Notes: generated by a model from the letters alone, not told the origin. Positions 34,491 through 45,488 are shown, numbered from the stretch's first letter. The stretch: 64,000 bases of DNA from Bacteroides faecalis (GCF_003865075.1 NZ_BHWB01000001.1:1-64000); one strand, 5' to 3'. Numbers and translations: made by a program.

Positions 34491-36695
34491 TTAAAATAGA
34501 CTCCACGCCACCGTCAGACCAGCCATTACGATAGCAACCATACTCATAAGCTTGATCAATATATTCAAACTCGGCCCTGAAGTATCTTTAAATGGATCTC
34601 CAACTGTATCGCCAACCACTGTTGCCTTATGCACTTCACCGCCTTTCCCTCCTAAGTTTCCTTCTTCTACATATTTCTTCGCATTATCCCATGCACCTCC
34701 GGCATTTGCCATAAAGATGGCTAGTACAAATCCACTACTCAGACCACCTATCAACAATCCAAGAACACCCGGTACACCCAAAATGAATCCTGTTAAGATA
34801 GGAGCAACTATAGCAATCAATGAAGGGACTACCATCTCCCGCTGTGCACCTTTTGTTGAGATAGCCACGCAACGTTCATAGTCAGGTTCTGTCTCTCCGG
34901 TAAGAATTCCCTTTATTTCACGGAACTGACGGCGGACTTCATCTACCATATGTCCTGCCGCCCTTCCCACTGCATTCATTGTCAATCCGCAGAATAGGAA
35001 AGCCATCATCGAACCGATAAACATACCCGAAAGGACTTTGGGATTCATCAGATTCACTTCATAATAGCTCATAAAGTCTATAAATGTAGCATTAGCTGTG
35101 CTTACCGAATCTCCATCTGCGAAAACCAAGTTTGTATTTCCCAATCTTGTGAGTCCGATACGAATCTCTTCAATATAGGATGCCAGAAGTGCCAAGCCCG
35201 TAAGAGCAGCAGAACCGATAGCGAATCCTTTTCCGGTAGCTGCAGTCGTATTCCCCAGGGAATCAAGTGCGTCAGTACGCTTACGAACTTCAGCACCCAG
35301 ACCAGACATTTCAGCATTACCACCTGCATTATCAGCTATCGGTCCGTAAGCATCCGTTGCCAAGGTGATACCAAGTGTAGAAAGCATACCAACGGCAGCA
35401 ATACCGATTCCATACAGTCCCATTCCAACATTCTCAAAATCTCCATTGGCAGCCAACAGATAGGAAGCGATAATGCCGATAACTACAGCTATAACAGGAA
35501 TAGCCGTAGAAATCATTCCTAAGCCAATGCCGGAAATAATTACGGTAGCAGGTCCGGTCTTGCCACTCTCGCTCAATCGTTGAGTAGGACGATAAGATTG
35601 GGAAGTATAATACTCCGTAGAACGACCGATAATAACTCCAACTAGCAAGCCAACGACCACTGCACCCGAAATCCACATCCAGTTATCCAATTGCAAAAGC
35701 CATAAGATAAAGAAAGTTGCAATCACAATGAGCACTGAACTAAGATTCGTTCCCCACGCCAAAGAGCCAAGAAGATCTTTCATTGTTGCATTCTCTTTTG
35801 TCCGTACAGAGAAAATACCAATAATCGATAGGATAATGCCGACAGCTGCTATCAACATCGGAGCTATCACCGCTTTAAACTGCATGGCAGTATCATCGGA
35901 ATGGATGAAAGCCGCAGCACCCAATGCAGCCGTTGCCAAGATAGATCCGCAATATGATTCGTACAAATCAGCGCCCATACCCGCAACATCACCTACATTA
36001 TCACCTACGTTATCGGCAATTGTTGCAGGATTTCGAGGATCATCTTCGGGAATACCTGCTTCCACTTTACCAACCAAGTCAGCACCTACATCGGCAGCTT
36101 TCGTATAAATACCACCACCTACACGAGCAAAGAGCGCCTGTGTAGAAGCTCCCATTCCGAAAGTAAGCATTGTAGTAGTGATTATGCAGAGTTTATGAGT
36201 TGGTGTCAAAGCATCGGCAGGAATTACCTCATTCAAGAGCAGATACCAGAAAGAAATATCGAGTAATCCAAGGCCAACGACTACCAAACCCATCACTGCA
36301 CCACTACGGAAAGCAATTCTCAGTCCGGCATTCAGCGAGTTACGGGCAGCATTTGCAGTTCGTGCGGAAGCGTATGTTGCAGTTTTCATTCCCAGAAAAC
36401 CGGAAAGACCCGAAAAGAAACCACCTGTTAGAAATGCTATTGGCACCCAACTATTCTGGACATTAAATCCATACGCCATAATAGAAAACAAAACAACCAA
36501 TCCCAAAAACACAAAACCTACAATTTTATACTGCTGTTTCAGATATGACATCGCACCTTTACGAACGGCAGCAGCTATCCTTATCATTTGAGGAGTACCT
36601 TCACTCTCTTTCATCATCTGCTTATGGAAATAATAAGCAAAACAGAGGGCTAACACAGAAGCGGCTGGAACCAGCCAAAAAAGAATGTTATCCAT
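34491..36695 (-). CDS. hppA: Membrane-bound ion-pumping pyrophosphatase (K+-dependent type)
   Basis: Polytopic membrane enzyme that couples pyrophosphate hydrolysis to pumping of H+ and/or Na+. The 734-residue protein has about 16 membrane segments and the substrate-site stretch [20 protein letters not shown] followed by [17 protein letters not shown]; the C-terminal site [10 protein letters not shown] and [11 protein letters not shown] is intact. In the segment [18 protein letters not shown], Ala and Gly stand where potassium-independent enzymes carry Lys and Thr, so this belongs to the K+-dependent class. Bacteroides members of that class are known to move Na+ and H+; which ion this one moves cannot be read here. 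I start at ATG 36695; a far upstream ATG (36788) would add 31 residues of doubtful value. Confidence 0.95.
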   Translation of the reverse strand: MDNILFWLVPAASVLALCFAYYFHKQMMKESEGTPQMIRIAAAVRKGAMSYLKQQYKIVGFVFLGLVVLFSIMAYGFNVQNSWVPIAFLTGGFFSGLSGFLGMKTATYASARTANAARNSLNAGLRIAFRSGAVMGLVVVGLGLLDISFWYLLLNEVIPADALTPTHKLCIITTTMLTFGMGASTQALFARVGGGIYTKAADVGADLVGKVEAGIPEDDPRNPATIADNVGDNVGDVAGMGADLYESYCGSILATAALGAAAFIHSDDTAMQFKAVIAPMLIAAVGIILSIIGIFSVRTKENATMKDLLGSLAWGTNLSSVLIVIATFFILWLLQLDNWMWISGAVVVGLLVGVIIGRSTEYYTSQSYRPTQRLSESGKTGPATVIISGIGLGMISTAIPVIAVVIGIIASYLLAANGDFENVGMGLYGIGIAAVGMLSTLGITLATDAYGPIADNAGGNAEMSGLGAEVRKRTDALDSLGNTTAATGKGFAIGSAALTGLALLASYIEEIRIGLTRLGNTNLVFADGDSVSTANATFIDFMSYYEVNLMNPKVLSGMFIGSMMAFLFCGLTMNAVGRAAGHMVDEVRRQFREIKGILTGETEPDYERCVAISTKGAQREMVVPSLIAIVAPILTGFILGVPGVLGLLIGGLSSGFVLAIFMANAGGAWDNAKKYVEEGNLGGKGGEVHKATVVGDTVGDPFKDTSGPSLNILIKLMSMVAIVMAGLTVAWSLF

Positions 36696-37343
36696 AGAAT
36701 TAATTTTTAAAGGGTTTATGACTCTAAAAGTATAGATTTCTGATGAAATAAACAAATTAATTGAAACTAATATATCAAAGGCAGTCATAGAAGTATATGA
36801 TTAGAATAATTATACTATTATCTATCGTCAGATAACTATCTGGATATTCCTTTCATCTGTTTTCGGGAATAATGAACTATCGAAATTACTTTGTGCTGGC
36901 ATATCTCACCCGATGAAAAAAGTCGCAATTACTTCTTAATATCTGTTATCAGTAGCAACAATTAATAAATTTATTTATATTCGTACATTTTTCTTGTCTC
37001 ATAAATCCAAATCAGCAAACTACAGTAATGTAAATAAGCTAAATATAATCATTATAAAGCCACTCTATTCAATCCCCACAAAGATAGAATATATTCAATA
37101 ATATATAACAACATGAATGTTTGCACATTTATTTTTGGTCTTCTAAAAGATTTTCTTTAACTTGCCGCTGTTTATTGGTAGGTAAGGGTAATGTAATATC
37201 CTCCAATGTATATTTAATCTTTATAATTAAAGAAAGGGAAACAGAGAAAACTACTATTTACAAACACTTGTGGTGAATCGATGCTGTACTAAATTCTTTA
37301 AAACAAAAATCTTAAAGGACCGAACTTTATAAATACAACAAAT
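36696..37343. other. Divergent intergenic region, hppA to transglutaminase-like gene
   Basis: About 650 A/T-rich bases with no credible gene. On the minus strand, TTTG and TATACTTT-like elements near 36,740-36,760 could serve hppA. On the plus strand a TATTTTTG (37130-37137) could belong to a promoter for the gene at 37344, but the -33 match is poor. No repeats of note were seen. Confidence 0.4.
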
Positions 37344-39314
37344 ATGTCAATAAACAATAAAATAAAAATCAGCTGTTATATTATCGCTGTCACTCTCTTA
37401 TTATATGGTTGTCAGAACCACGATGTCCGGATAGAAAAAGCTTTGAGTCTTGCCAAAAGTAATCGCCCGGAATTAGAGAAAGTTTTAGAACACTATCAGT
37501 ATGATTCACTAAAACTGGAAGCTGCCAAGTTTTTAATCCGTAACATGCCCGGGCATTACTCTCTGGCAGATAGTTCAATCGTCAAATACTACGATGCAAT
37601 AGATTCTACACTCAATGTAATGAGGAACCATAACGTTGATGAAATAAAATATTCTTTGGAAAAAATATCAGATAGATTTTGTACGATTATTAAAGAGGAT
37701 ACTGTACCGGATATAGAAATAATCACATCTGAGTATTTAATAGCTAACATTGATACAGCTTTTGCCCAATGGCAAGAAGGGCCTTGGAGTAAACATTTAA
37801 ATTTTGAACAGTTTTGCGAATGTCTGCTTCCATATAAAACAGAAGACCTTCAAAGTTTAGATAACTGGAAAGAATATCTAAAAACTACTTACAATCAAAA
37901 GTTAGAGAATCTGGAGTATTGTGATCTGTACAAGAATTCAGCTCTACGGGCCGCTATTCAAGTGAACGCCAATTTGAAAAATAGTCTTCATCCGGTTTTG
38001 GTACCTTCAAGAATGACACCAGTCTACCGGATGTCCACAAGAGTGAAACTTCCTTTCGGTATGTGCGACGATTATACGGAGATTGCAACTGCCGTTTTCA
38101 GAAGTAACGGAATACCTGTTTTTTCCGATTTTACTCCTCAATGGCCTTTCCGCTCTATGGGACATACATGGAATGTACTATTGAACAACAACGGGAAGAA
38201 TTTGTCATTCGGCGGTGCAGACACCAATCCGGGCGATCCACACAAACTGGATGAACATATGGCAAAAGCATTCAGAAGAACATATGCAGCAAATTCAGAA
38301 TTAGAAGAATTACAAGCAACGGAAAAATACATTCCCTACACTTTCTCCACACCTTTCATCAAAGATGTTACACCGGAATACACAGACTGCGTGGATGTGG
38401 AACTAGAAGTAAATGGAAAGAATGGGAAATTTGCTTATCTCTCAGTCTTCAATAACCATACATGGACGCCAATTGATTTTGCCCGAATAAAACATGGCAA
38501 AGTACACTTCAAGAATATGGGGAAAAACATTGTGTACTTACCTGTATATTATGAAGAGAATGAATGGCAATTAGCAATAGCCGATCCTTTTGTATTGACT
38601 TACAAAGGAGAAATGAAAAAATTGATTCCGGACACACTGAAACGGCAGACATTGGTGTTACATAGAAAATACCCTGTTTTTCCACATCTGAATGAAGGAG
38701 CGGAAAGAGTGTACAACGGTGAATTTCAAGTTGCAGATAATCCAGATTTCAAGAATGCCAAGATCGTTCATAAAATTAAGCAATGGGGGACGATAGGTAT
38801 GGAAGCCAATATTCCTGATTCTTGCGGGAAGTATAGGTATTGGCGATACTACCAGCCTGAAGAATACTGCAATTGTAACATAGCAGAGATATACTTTGTA
38901 GAAAGAGAAAACCATTCGTTTATCGAAGGGGAAATAATAGGTACAGATGGTGCTTGGAATAATAATGAGAATTACAATAAAACGAAAGTATTCGACCATA
39001 ACCTATTGACTTCCTTCGATGCGCCGACATCTAACGGAGCATGGGTAGGTATGGATTTTGGAAAACCTGTAGATATTGAAAAGATTCTTTTCACAGCCCG
39101 CGGTGATGGAAATACAATCGACATAGGAGACACCTATGAATTGTTTTATTGGGGCAACGGACATTGGAACTCACTTGGAAAACAGAAAGCTAATACGGTA
39201 ACGCTAGAATATAAAAACGTCCCCACAGGTGGTCTCTATTGGCTGAGAGATCTGACAAAAGGAGAAGAAGAGCGTATATTTACGTATGAGAATGGGAAAC
39301 AGGTCTGGTGGTAA
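37344..39314 (+). CDS. Transglutaminase-like domain lipoprotein
   Basis: Predicted surface or periplasmic lipoprotein of 656 residues. The lead peptide ends in a lipobox (LLLYGC, Cys22). A transglutaminase-like core is seen in the middle: GMCDDYTEIATAVFRSNGIP carries the cysteine and GHTWNVLLN the histidine of the expected Cys-His-Asp triad, with an aspartate soon after (GADTNPGDPH). The C-terminal half contains beta-sandwich repeats and a final discoidin-like part (FDAPTSNGAWVGMDFGKPVD). Bacteroides often pair such proteins with glycan or peptide use, but no substrate can be named. Its neighbour downstream is a secreted alpha-galactosidase, in the same orientation after 141 bases. Confidence 0.8.
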   Translation: MSINNKIKISCYIIAVTLLLYGCQNHDVRIEKALSLAKSNRPELEKVLEHYQYDSLKLEAAKFLIRNMPGHYSLADSSIVKYYDAIDSTLNVMRNHNVDEIKYSLEKISDRFCTIIKEDTVPDIEIITSEYLIANIDTAFAQWQEGPWSKHLNFEQFCECLLPYKTEDLQSLDNWKEYLKTTYNQKLENLEYCDLYKNSALRAAIQVNANLKNSLHPVLVPSRMTPVYRMSTRVKLPFGMCDDYTEIATAVFRSNGIPVFSDFTPQWPFRSMGHTWNVLLNNNGKNLSFGGADTNPGDPHKLDEHMAKAFRRTYAANSELEELQATEKYIPYTFSTPFIKDVTPEYTDCVDVELEVNGKNGKFAYLSVFNNHTWTPIDFARIKHGKVHFKNMGKNIVYLPVYYEENEWQLAIADPFVLTYKGEMKKLIPDTLKRQTLVLHRKYPVFPHLNEGAERVYNGEFQVADNPDFKNAKIVHKIKQWGTIGMEANIPDSCGKYRYWRYYQPEEYCNCNIAEIYFVERENHSFIEGEIIGTDGAWNNNENYNKTKVFDHNLLTSFDAPTSNGAWVGMDFGKPVDIEKILFTARGDGNTIDIGDTYELFYWGNGHWNSLGKQKANTVTLEYKNVPTGGLYWLRDLTKGEEERIFTYENGKQVWW

Positions 39315-39397
39315 TGGCAACTTTTTAAACCCATTTGCCAGAGAGCCCGGTACAAACTTAAATCCTAAAGTTATTCAGACATAATAAATATAATCAT

Positions 39398-39405
39398 TAT
39401 CTTTG
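39398..39405 (+). promoter_or_regulatory. Possible -7 element of the alpha-galactosidase gene
   Basis: TATCTTTG matches TAnnTTTG, 50 bases before the ATG at 39456. The -33 position lacks a good TTTG. If used, the gene is transcribed separately from the upstream lipoprotein gene. Confidence 0.45.
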
Positions 39406-39455
39406 CGATTCGCTTAATCTATTTGCAAACTAGCCCAATTTATTATTAAAAACAC

Positions 39456-41645
39456 ATGAAGAAATTATTTGTATTATTGATGGCTTTATCTATGTTAGCA
39501 CAGATAAATGCTCAAGAAAAGAAAATCCTCCGTATTTCCACGAACAACACAGACTTAATCTTACAAGTTGCACCCAACGGACGTCTGTATCAATCTTATC
39601 TTGGAGATAAGTTATTGAACGAACAGGATATCAACAACTTCTCTTATGCCGTAAAAGGTGGTTCGGACGGTAGTGTATCTACTCGCGGTTGGGAAGTATA
39701 TCCAGGTTCTGGCGCTGAAGATTACTTCGAACCGGCTGTAGCAATTACCCATTACGACGGAAATCCAAGTACAATATTCCGTTATGTTTCTGCCGAGCAG
39801 AAAGAAGTAAAGGGGGGAACAGAAACAGTGATTAATCTAAAAGACGACCAGTATCCGGTGGAAGTAACACTACATTACATCGCTTATCCGAAAGAAAATG
39901 TTATAAAGACTTGGAGTGAAATCAAACATAGCGAAAAGAAACCTATCAATCTATGGCGTTATGCTTCGACCATGCTTTATTTTTCCAACACCAATTATTA
40001 TCTGACTGAGTTCAGTAGCGATTGGGCAAAAGAAGCTAGAATGAGTACACAGCCTCTAATGTTTGGGAAAAAAGTGATTGATACCAAACTGGGAAGCCGA
40101 GCTGCGATGCACACACATCCTTTCTTCGAACTTGGCCTGGACCAACCGGTACAAGAGCAACAAGGGCGTGTAATGTTGGGTACTCTTGGCTGGACCGGAA
40201 ACTTCCAATTCACTTTTGAAGTAGATAATGTAGGCAATCTGCGTGTTATTCCTGCCATCAACCCCTATGCTTCCTACTATGAATTGAAAGCTAACGAAGT
40301 TTTCTCTACACCGGAATTCATATTCACTTTCAGCAACAATGGTACAGGAGAAGCTAGCCGTAATCTTCATGCTTGGGCGCGTAATTACCAACTGAAAGAT
40401 GGTCAGGGTGATCGCCTCACTCTGCTGAATAACTGGGAAAACACTTACTTCAACTTTAACGAAGAGCTACTTGGGGAACTAATGAAAGAAGCTAAACATC
40501 TTGGTGTAGATATGTTCTTACTTGATGACGGCTGGTTTGGCAACAAACATCCTCGTAATGATGATCATGCTGGACTTGGTGATTGGGAAGTCATGAAATC
40601 AAAACTGCCCGGTGGTATTCCTGCTCTTGTAAAATCCGCCAAAGAAGCCGGAGTAAGATTCGGTATCTGGATTGAACCGGAAATGGTAAACCCTAGAAGT
40701 GATTTATTCGAGAAACATCCTGATTGGGCAATACATCTTCCAAATCGTGAAACTTATTATTACCGTAACCAATTAGTACTTGACCTTAGTAATCCAAAAG
40801 TACAAGACTTTGTATTCGGTGTTGTAGATAATATTCTGACAGAAAACCCGGAAGTAGCATTCTTCAAATGGGACTGTAACTCTCCGATTACCAATGTTTA
40901 CTCTCCCTATCTGAAAGACAAACAGGCCCAGCTTTATATCAATCACGTGCGGGGTATATATAATGTACTGAATCGTATCAAAGACAAATATCCCAATGTA
41001 CCAATGATGCTCTGCTCCGGTGGTGGTGCACGTTGTGATTATGAAGCTCTGAAATATTTCACAGAGTTCTGGTGCAGTGATAATACTGATCCTGTAGAAC
41101 GTATCTTCATCCAATGGGGATTCTCACAAATTTTCCCGTCTAAAGCAATGTGTGCACACGTAACCAGTTGGAATAAAAATACCAGTGTTAAGTTCCGTAC
41201 CGATGTGGCAAGTATGTGTAAGCTTGGCTTCGACCTTGGTTTGAAAGAGTTAAATGCCGACGAACTGGCTTATTGCCAAAATGCAGTAGCTAACTGGAAA
41301 CGTTTGAAATCGGTAATCTTAGATGGTGATCAATACAGACTTGTTTCTCCATATGACGGAAATCATATGGCTATAATGTATGCCGCTCCTGATGCTTCAA
41401 AAGCTGTATTATATACATACGATATCCATCCACGCTTCGGCGAAAAGTTATTCCCTGTAAGACTTCAAGGATTGGATGCAAAAAAGATGTATAAGGTAAA
41501 GGAAATCAATCTAATGCCAAACAAGAATTCAAATTTGGTAGCCAATGAAAAGACTTATTCCGGTGATTATCTGATGAAAGTGGGAATTAATGCGTTTACC
41601 ACGAACCAGACTCATAGTCGTGTCATTGAACTGACTGCGGAATAA
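39456..41645 (+). CDS. Secreted alpha-galactosidase, glycoside hydrolase family 36
   Basis: Enzyme releasing terminal alpha-linked galactose, as from raffinose-type sugars or galactomannan. A signal peptide (MKKLFVLLMALSMLAQINA) sends it to the periplasm or beyond. The N-terminal beta-sandwich is followed by a TIM barrel with the GH36 motifs LDDGWFG and WIEPEMVNP. The nucleophile is Asp473 in FFKWDCN and the acid/base is Asp542 in WCSDNTDP, spaced as in characterised GH36 enzymes. Length is 729 residues, normal for the family. No SusC/SusD pair is in the window, so it does not sit in a visible polysaccharide utilisation locus. Confidence 0.95.
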   Translation: MKKLFVLLMALSMLAQINAQEKKILRISTNNTDLILQVAPNGRLYQSYLGDKLLNEQDINNFSYAVKGGSDGSVSTRGWEVYPGSGAEDYFEPAVAITHYDGNPSTIFRYVSAEQKEVKGGTETVINLKDDQYPVEVTLHYIAYPKENVIKTWSEIKHSEKKPINLWRYASTMLYFSNTNYYLTEFSSDWAKEARMSTQPLMFGKKVIDTKLGSRAAMHTHPFFELGLDQPVQEQQGRVMLGTLGWTGNFQFTFEVDNVGNLRVIPAINPYASYYELKANEVFSTPEFIFTFSNNGTGEASRNLHAWARNYQLKDGQGDRLTLLNNWENTYFNFNEELLGELMKEAKHLGVDMFLLDDGWFGNKHPRNDDHAGLGDWEVMKSKLPGGIPALVKSAKEAGVRFGIWIEPEMVNPRSDLFEKHPDWAIHLPNRETYYYRNQLVLDLSNPKVQDFVFGVVDNILTENPEVAFFKWDCNSPITNVYSPYLKDKQAQLYINHVRGIYNVLNRIKDKYPNVPMMLCSGGGARCDYEALKYFTEFWCSDNTDPVERIFIQWGFSQIFPSKAMCAHVTSWNKNTSVKFRTDVASMCKLGFDLGLKELNADELAYCQNAVANWKRLKSVILDGDQYRLVSPYDGNHMAIMYAAPDASKAVLYTYDIHPRFGEKLFPVRLQGLDAKKMYKVKEINLMPNKNSNLVANEKTYSGDYLMKVGINAFTTNQTHSRVIELTAE

Positions 41646-41705
41646 AGCAATGGAAATGCAAACAACTATACAATTCTCAGATTTTATAACTAAAATTCAA
41701 ACAGC

Positions 41706-42680
41706 ATGGTTAGAGTAAAAATATTCTTCTTACTGATAATCACATTATCTGTCATCTCATACGGGGGAGAAAAGAGCAAAAAGAACATCACCGATTCATC
41801 ACAAAAAGAGGTGGCATTAAACGAGTCTAGCAGTGAAAACAACATAAAACTGCAAGAAAAAGAAACTATCGACACCCCTATTGCAAACTCAAAAGCGGTC
41901 GCAATGTTGAAGAAGTTTTATAGCGGTTACCTCTCTCCTTCATCAAGACGTGAACAGATACTTAAACTGCACACTGAGTACATGACAGAAGCAATGCAGA
42001 ATAAAATCTGGAGAATGGGTGCTAATACAGATATAAATGCTGTTATTCGCGCTCAGGATGTACCGGAGGACTCATGTGAGACACTAAAGATAAAGGAGTT
42101 GGGAAACGACTGGTACATGGTGAAATACACTTTTGGAAAAGGTGGAGAGTATGAGCAGCAATATAATATTCCTGTGAAGGTGGTCAAGGAGAACGACCGG
42201 TGCCTGATAGCCTACATCACGCCACAATACGAAGGCCAGATGTACGGTGACAGCCTGTGGTGTCATGCGAGCACCTTTCCGACCGTGGACCATAGCGAAC
42301 CTTTCGCTTTCGTAAAGAGTTTCTATGAACTTTACACAGCCAAGTACGGTTGCCTGATTCCCAACTTACAACAAGAATTGGCTGCCTTACGTACAGAAAA
42401 TCTCACTTCCAAAGCCCAGGAGCTGTTTAACAAGGCAGAAGAATCTAACAGATTAGACGGATACAAAGAATATGATCTGTTAATAAGAGGTTTTGATTTT
42501 GAATATCTGTGGCGTTCATCTCTCAAGGTGAGGCCTTTGGATAAAGCAAATACCTATCGTGTCGGTTATAAAACTCCCCAATATGCGGAGATGAGAGAAG
42601 TGACGGTTGAAGTTATCAAGAAGGACGGAAAGTACTATATTAACGACATACAAAATGAGGACAGCAAGTATTTTCTGTAA
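41706..42680 (+). CDS. Secreted protein with two DUF3828-like repeats
   Basis: A 324-residue protein with a signal-like lead (IFFLLIITLSVISYGG). The lipobox position holds Gly rather than Cys, so it may be soluble. After a polar Ser/Asn/Lys linker, two similar halves follow (from about residues 60 and 200): each starts with a helix (MLKKFYSGYLS; FVKSFYELYTAKYG) and ends in strands of the form YRVGYKTPQ or CLIAYITPQ followed by VEVIKKDGKYYINDI. This resembles DUF3828-like domains, whose role is unknown. It lies 60 bases after the galactosidase gene and may share its transcript. A good terminator follows. Confidence 0.7.
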   Translation: MVRVKIFFLLIITLSVISYGGEKSKKNITDSSQKEVALNESSSENNIKLQEKETIDTPIANSKAVAMLKKFYSGYLSPSSRREQILKLHTEYMTEAMQNKIWRMGANTDINAVIRAQDVPEDSCETLKIKELGNDWYMVKYTFGKGGEYEQQYNIPVKVVKENDRCLIAYITPQYEGQMYGDSLWCHASTFPTVDHSEPFAFVKSFYELYTAKYGCLIPNLQQELAALRTENLTSKAQELFNKAEESNRLDGYKEYDLLIRGFDFEYLWRSSLKVRPLDKANTYRVGYKTPQYAEMREVTVEVIKKDGKYYINDIQNEDSKYFL

Positions 42681-42754
42681 AAGCCATCATTATCCATGTT
42701 ATAAATAATATATAGTTAAAAGAGGATATTCAGCAAATGCTCGAAAAATAAGAA

Positions 42755-42804
42755 AATGGCATGTGTAAATGAATCTCGGTGTTTCATTTCTCATGCCATT
42801 TTTA
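42755..42804 (+). terminator. Bidirectional terminator between DUF3828-like gene and sufS
   Basis: Arms AATGGCATG (42755-42763) and CATGCCATT (42792-42800), with inner AAATGA/TCATTT pairing, followed by TTTTAT. A-rich sequence on the other side allows it to serve the minus-strand suf genes too. Confidence 0.85.
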
Positions 42805-42891
42805 TAGGATTTACTCCATCAATCCATAAACAATGAATTTGTACTATAGTGCATCTAAAGAATTCGTATGACCTCCTCCTATAAATGTTCC

Positions 42892-44103
42892 TCAAAACAT
42901 TCGACGGACTCTATCAATTCCAGCCACTAACACATCTATTTCATTTTTTGTGTTATATAAAGCAAAAGAAGCCCGGACTGTTCCTTCAATACCAAGACGT
43001 TGCATCAACGGTTGTGCGCAATGGTGTCCTGTACGAACAGCAATCCCCAAACGATCCAATAGAGTCCCTAGATCGAAATGGTGAATATCACCTACAAGGA
43101 ATGAAATAACAGCTCCTCTATCAGCAGCTTCACCAAAAATACGCATATCAGGAATCTCTTTCAATCGTTTCAGAGCATACGTAGTCAATTCATGCTCATG
43201 AGCCGCAATCTGCTCGATACCGATACCATTTACATAGTCAAGTGCTTTCGCCAATCCGGTAGTGCCGATATAATCCGGAGTACCAGCTTCAAACTTAAAA
43301 GGAAGTTCATTGAAGGTCGTCTTTTCAAAGGAGACATGCTGAATCATCTCTCCTCCTCCTTGATATGGCGGCAAACGGTCCAACCATTCCTCTTTCCCAT
43401 AGAGTACTCCCACTCCTGTCGGACCATAGATTTTATGACCAGAGAACACAAGAAAATCTGCATCCAGTTCCTGTACGTCTACCTTCATATGAGGAATAGA
43501 CTGAGCAGCGTCCACCAAGAATGGTACACCATGTTCATGTGCTATCTTAATCATCTCCTTCACCGGATTTACAGTGCCAAGTACATTTGATACTTGCATT
43601 ACACTGACAATCTTAGTACGCTCAGAGAATAACTTTTCATATTCATCCAGCAATAATTCGCCTTTATCATTCATTGGAATTACTTTAATAGCAATTCCCT
43701 TGCGGGCAGCCAATAACTGCCAAGGTACAATATTACTATGATGTTCCATCACCGAGAGAATCACTTCATCTCCTTCTTGCATAAACTCGTCACCAAAACT
43801 GGAGACTAACAAGTTAATACTTTCCGTCGTTCCCCGCGTAAAAATGACCTCATTGGTACTATGCGCATTAATAAATTGGCGTACAGTTTCGCGAGAAGAT
43901 TCATGTAATTCCGTAGCCTGTTGGGATAAATAATGCACACCGCGATGTACATTAGCATTAACGGAATAATATTCATCCACTAACGAGTCAATCACCAAGC
44001 GAGGCTTCTGAGTAGTCGCAGCATTATCTAAGTAAACCAACGGCTTACCATAAACTGTACGACTCAATATCGGAAAGTCTTCGCGTATCTTCTGAACATC
44101 CAT
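42892..44103 (-). CDS. sufS: Cysteine desulfurase SufS
   Basis: Pyridoxal-phosphate enzyme of the NifS class II group that supplies sulfur for iron-sulfur cluster assembly. The cofactor lysine is Lys224 in FSGHKIYGPTGVG, and the persulfide cysteine is Cys362 in RTGHHCAQP, the compact loop typical of SufS. The length is 403 residues from the ATG at 44103; a TTG nine bases earlier is in frame. It is the last gene of the suf set, 38 bases after sufD; no SufE or SufU partner is visible in the window. Confidence 0.96.
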   Translation of the reverse strand: MDVQKIREDFPILSRTVYGKPLVYLDNAATTQKPRLVIDSLVDEYYSVNANVHRGVHYLSQQATELHESSRETVRQFINAHSTNEVIFTRGTTESINLLVSSFGDEFMQEGDEVILSVMEHHSNIVPWQLLAARKGIAIKVIPMNDKGELLLDEYEKLFSERTKIVSVMQVSNVLGTVNPVKEMIKIAHEHGVPFLVDAAQSIPHMKVDVQELDADFLVFSGHKIYGPTGVGVLYGKEEWLDRLPPYQGGGEMIQHVSFEKTTFNELPFKFEAGTPDYIGTTGLAKALDYVNGIGIEQIAAHEHELTTYALKRLKEIPDMRIFGEAADRGAVISFLVGDIHHFDLGTLLDRLGIAVRTGHHCAQPLMQRLGIEGTVRASFALYNTKNEIDVLVAGIDRVRRMF

Positions 44104-44141
44104 GAATTTCAATTATTAAAGATTAGTGTTCCGTATAAACT

Positions 44142-45488
44142 CTATTTACAGATCGCACAGCCCTGACACTTATTCAGTTCACCCCGGAAACGTTTCTCAA
44201 CTAACAGATGTAAACGATCTTTAAGTGCATCCAAGCGAATCGTATCAATGACTTCATTGACAAATGCAAACATTAATAACAACCGCGCTTCTTTCTCAGC
44301 AATTCCACGTGTACGCATATAGAATAAAGCATTCTCGTCCAACTGTCCTACCGTCGCACCATGTGAACACTTTACATCATCTGCATAAATTTCAAGTTGC
44401 GGCTGAGTGTACATACGTGCATCGCGAGTAGCACATAAGTTACGGTTGGTTTGCTGTGAATTTGTATGCTGAGCATCTGGACGTACTAGTACCAATCCAG
44501 CAAAAGCACCGACCGCCTGATCATCCAATACATATTTAAATAGTTCATTGCTGGTACAATTAGGTACAGCATGATCGATAGACGTATTATTATCCACATG
44601 TTGATTCTTATCAGCGATTGCCATACCACAAAGATTGATTTCGGCACCTTCACCAGCCAATACGACTTCAGTTGTATTACGGGTCGTTCCGTTATGAAGA
44701 GTCATCCCATTCAGCAAAACATTACTATTTGCCTCTTGCTTTACATATAAATTGCTAATACGAACTGTACTTGTATGTGTCTCTTCCAACTCATACATAT
44801 CAAATACCGAATTTTCTCCGGCAAACACCTCAATCACCTGAGTTGCCAGGAAGTTTACATTATCCATCGCATGGTCACAGATCAATAAACGAGCTTGTGC
44901 ACCCTCTTCCAAGATAATTAGTACCCGGCGATTTACCATAAAGTTCACATCAGCACGAAGGATATTTACGAGTTGGATAGGCTTCTTCACCACTACATTC
45001 TTAGGCACATAGAGAATAGCACCATCTTGGGCAAAAGTAGTATTGAATGCTGTTACACCATCTTTGGAAGTATCTGCCAACTTACCATAATATTTCCTGA
45101 TCAGATCAGGCTGTTGTTCTGCAACTTCTTTCAAGCTACCGAATATCACACCTTCAGGCAAATTTATTTTAGGAAGAGCCTTATTATAGAACGCGTCGTT
45201 CACCACAAAATACAAAGCAGTACTCATGTTAGGCACATCGCACTTAAACACTTCATACGGATTCACCGGAATAGACAAGCGATTTAGGTTCAACCCGAAA
45301 TCCGGTTCAAAATACTTGCTTACATCTGTATATTTATACTTCTCTATCTTACGGTTCGGAAATCCGAGTCGCTCAAAGTCTGCAAAAGCCTCAGCACGAA
45401 GTGCATTGAGCACTTCAGCGCTATGTTTGCAGATCATCGCTTCCGTTTGTGAGAATAGATCTATGTATTGTTGTTCAGCATTCATCAT
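44142..45488 (-). CDS. sufD: Fe-S cluster assembly protein SufD
   Basis: Scaffold partner of SufB in the SufBC2D complex that builds iron-sulfur clusters. The 448-residue protein has a helical N-terminal part and a C-terminal right-handed beta-helix with the family stretch DNNTSIDHAVPNCTSNELFK and the closing YADDVKCSHGATVGQLDENA. The final residues CQGCAICK are unusual. Two ATG codons (45488, 45485) begin the frame, overlapping the sufC stop by one or a few bases, so translation is probably coupled. Confidence 0.95.
   Translation of the reverse strand: MMNAEQQYIDLFSQTEAMICKHSAEVLNALRAEAFADFERLGFPNRKIEKYKYTDVSKYFEPDFGLNLNRLSIPVNPYEVFKCDVPNMSTALYFVVNDAFYNKALPKINLPEGVIFGSLKEVAEQQPDLIRKYYGKLADTSKDGVTAFNTTFAQDGAILYVPKNVVVKKPIQLVNILRADVNFMVNRRVLIILEEGAQARLLICDHAMDNVNFLATQVIEVFAGENSVFDMYELEETHTSTVRISNLYVKQEANSNVLLNGMTLHNGTTRNTTEVVLAGEGAEINLCGMAIADKNQHVDNNTSIDHAVPNCTSNELFKYVLDDQAVGAFAGLVLVRPDAQHTNSQQTNRNLCATRDARMYTQPQLEIYADDVKCSHGATVGQLDENALFYMRTRGIAEKEARLLLMFAFVNEVIDTIRLDALKDRLHLLVEKRFRGELNKCQGCAICK

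Noticed and set aside
36696..36788. N-terminal extension of hppA from the ATG at 36788
   Set aside because: The extra 31 residues do not fit the family start, while the ATG at 36695 gives the normal first membrane helix.
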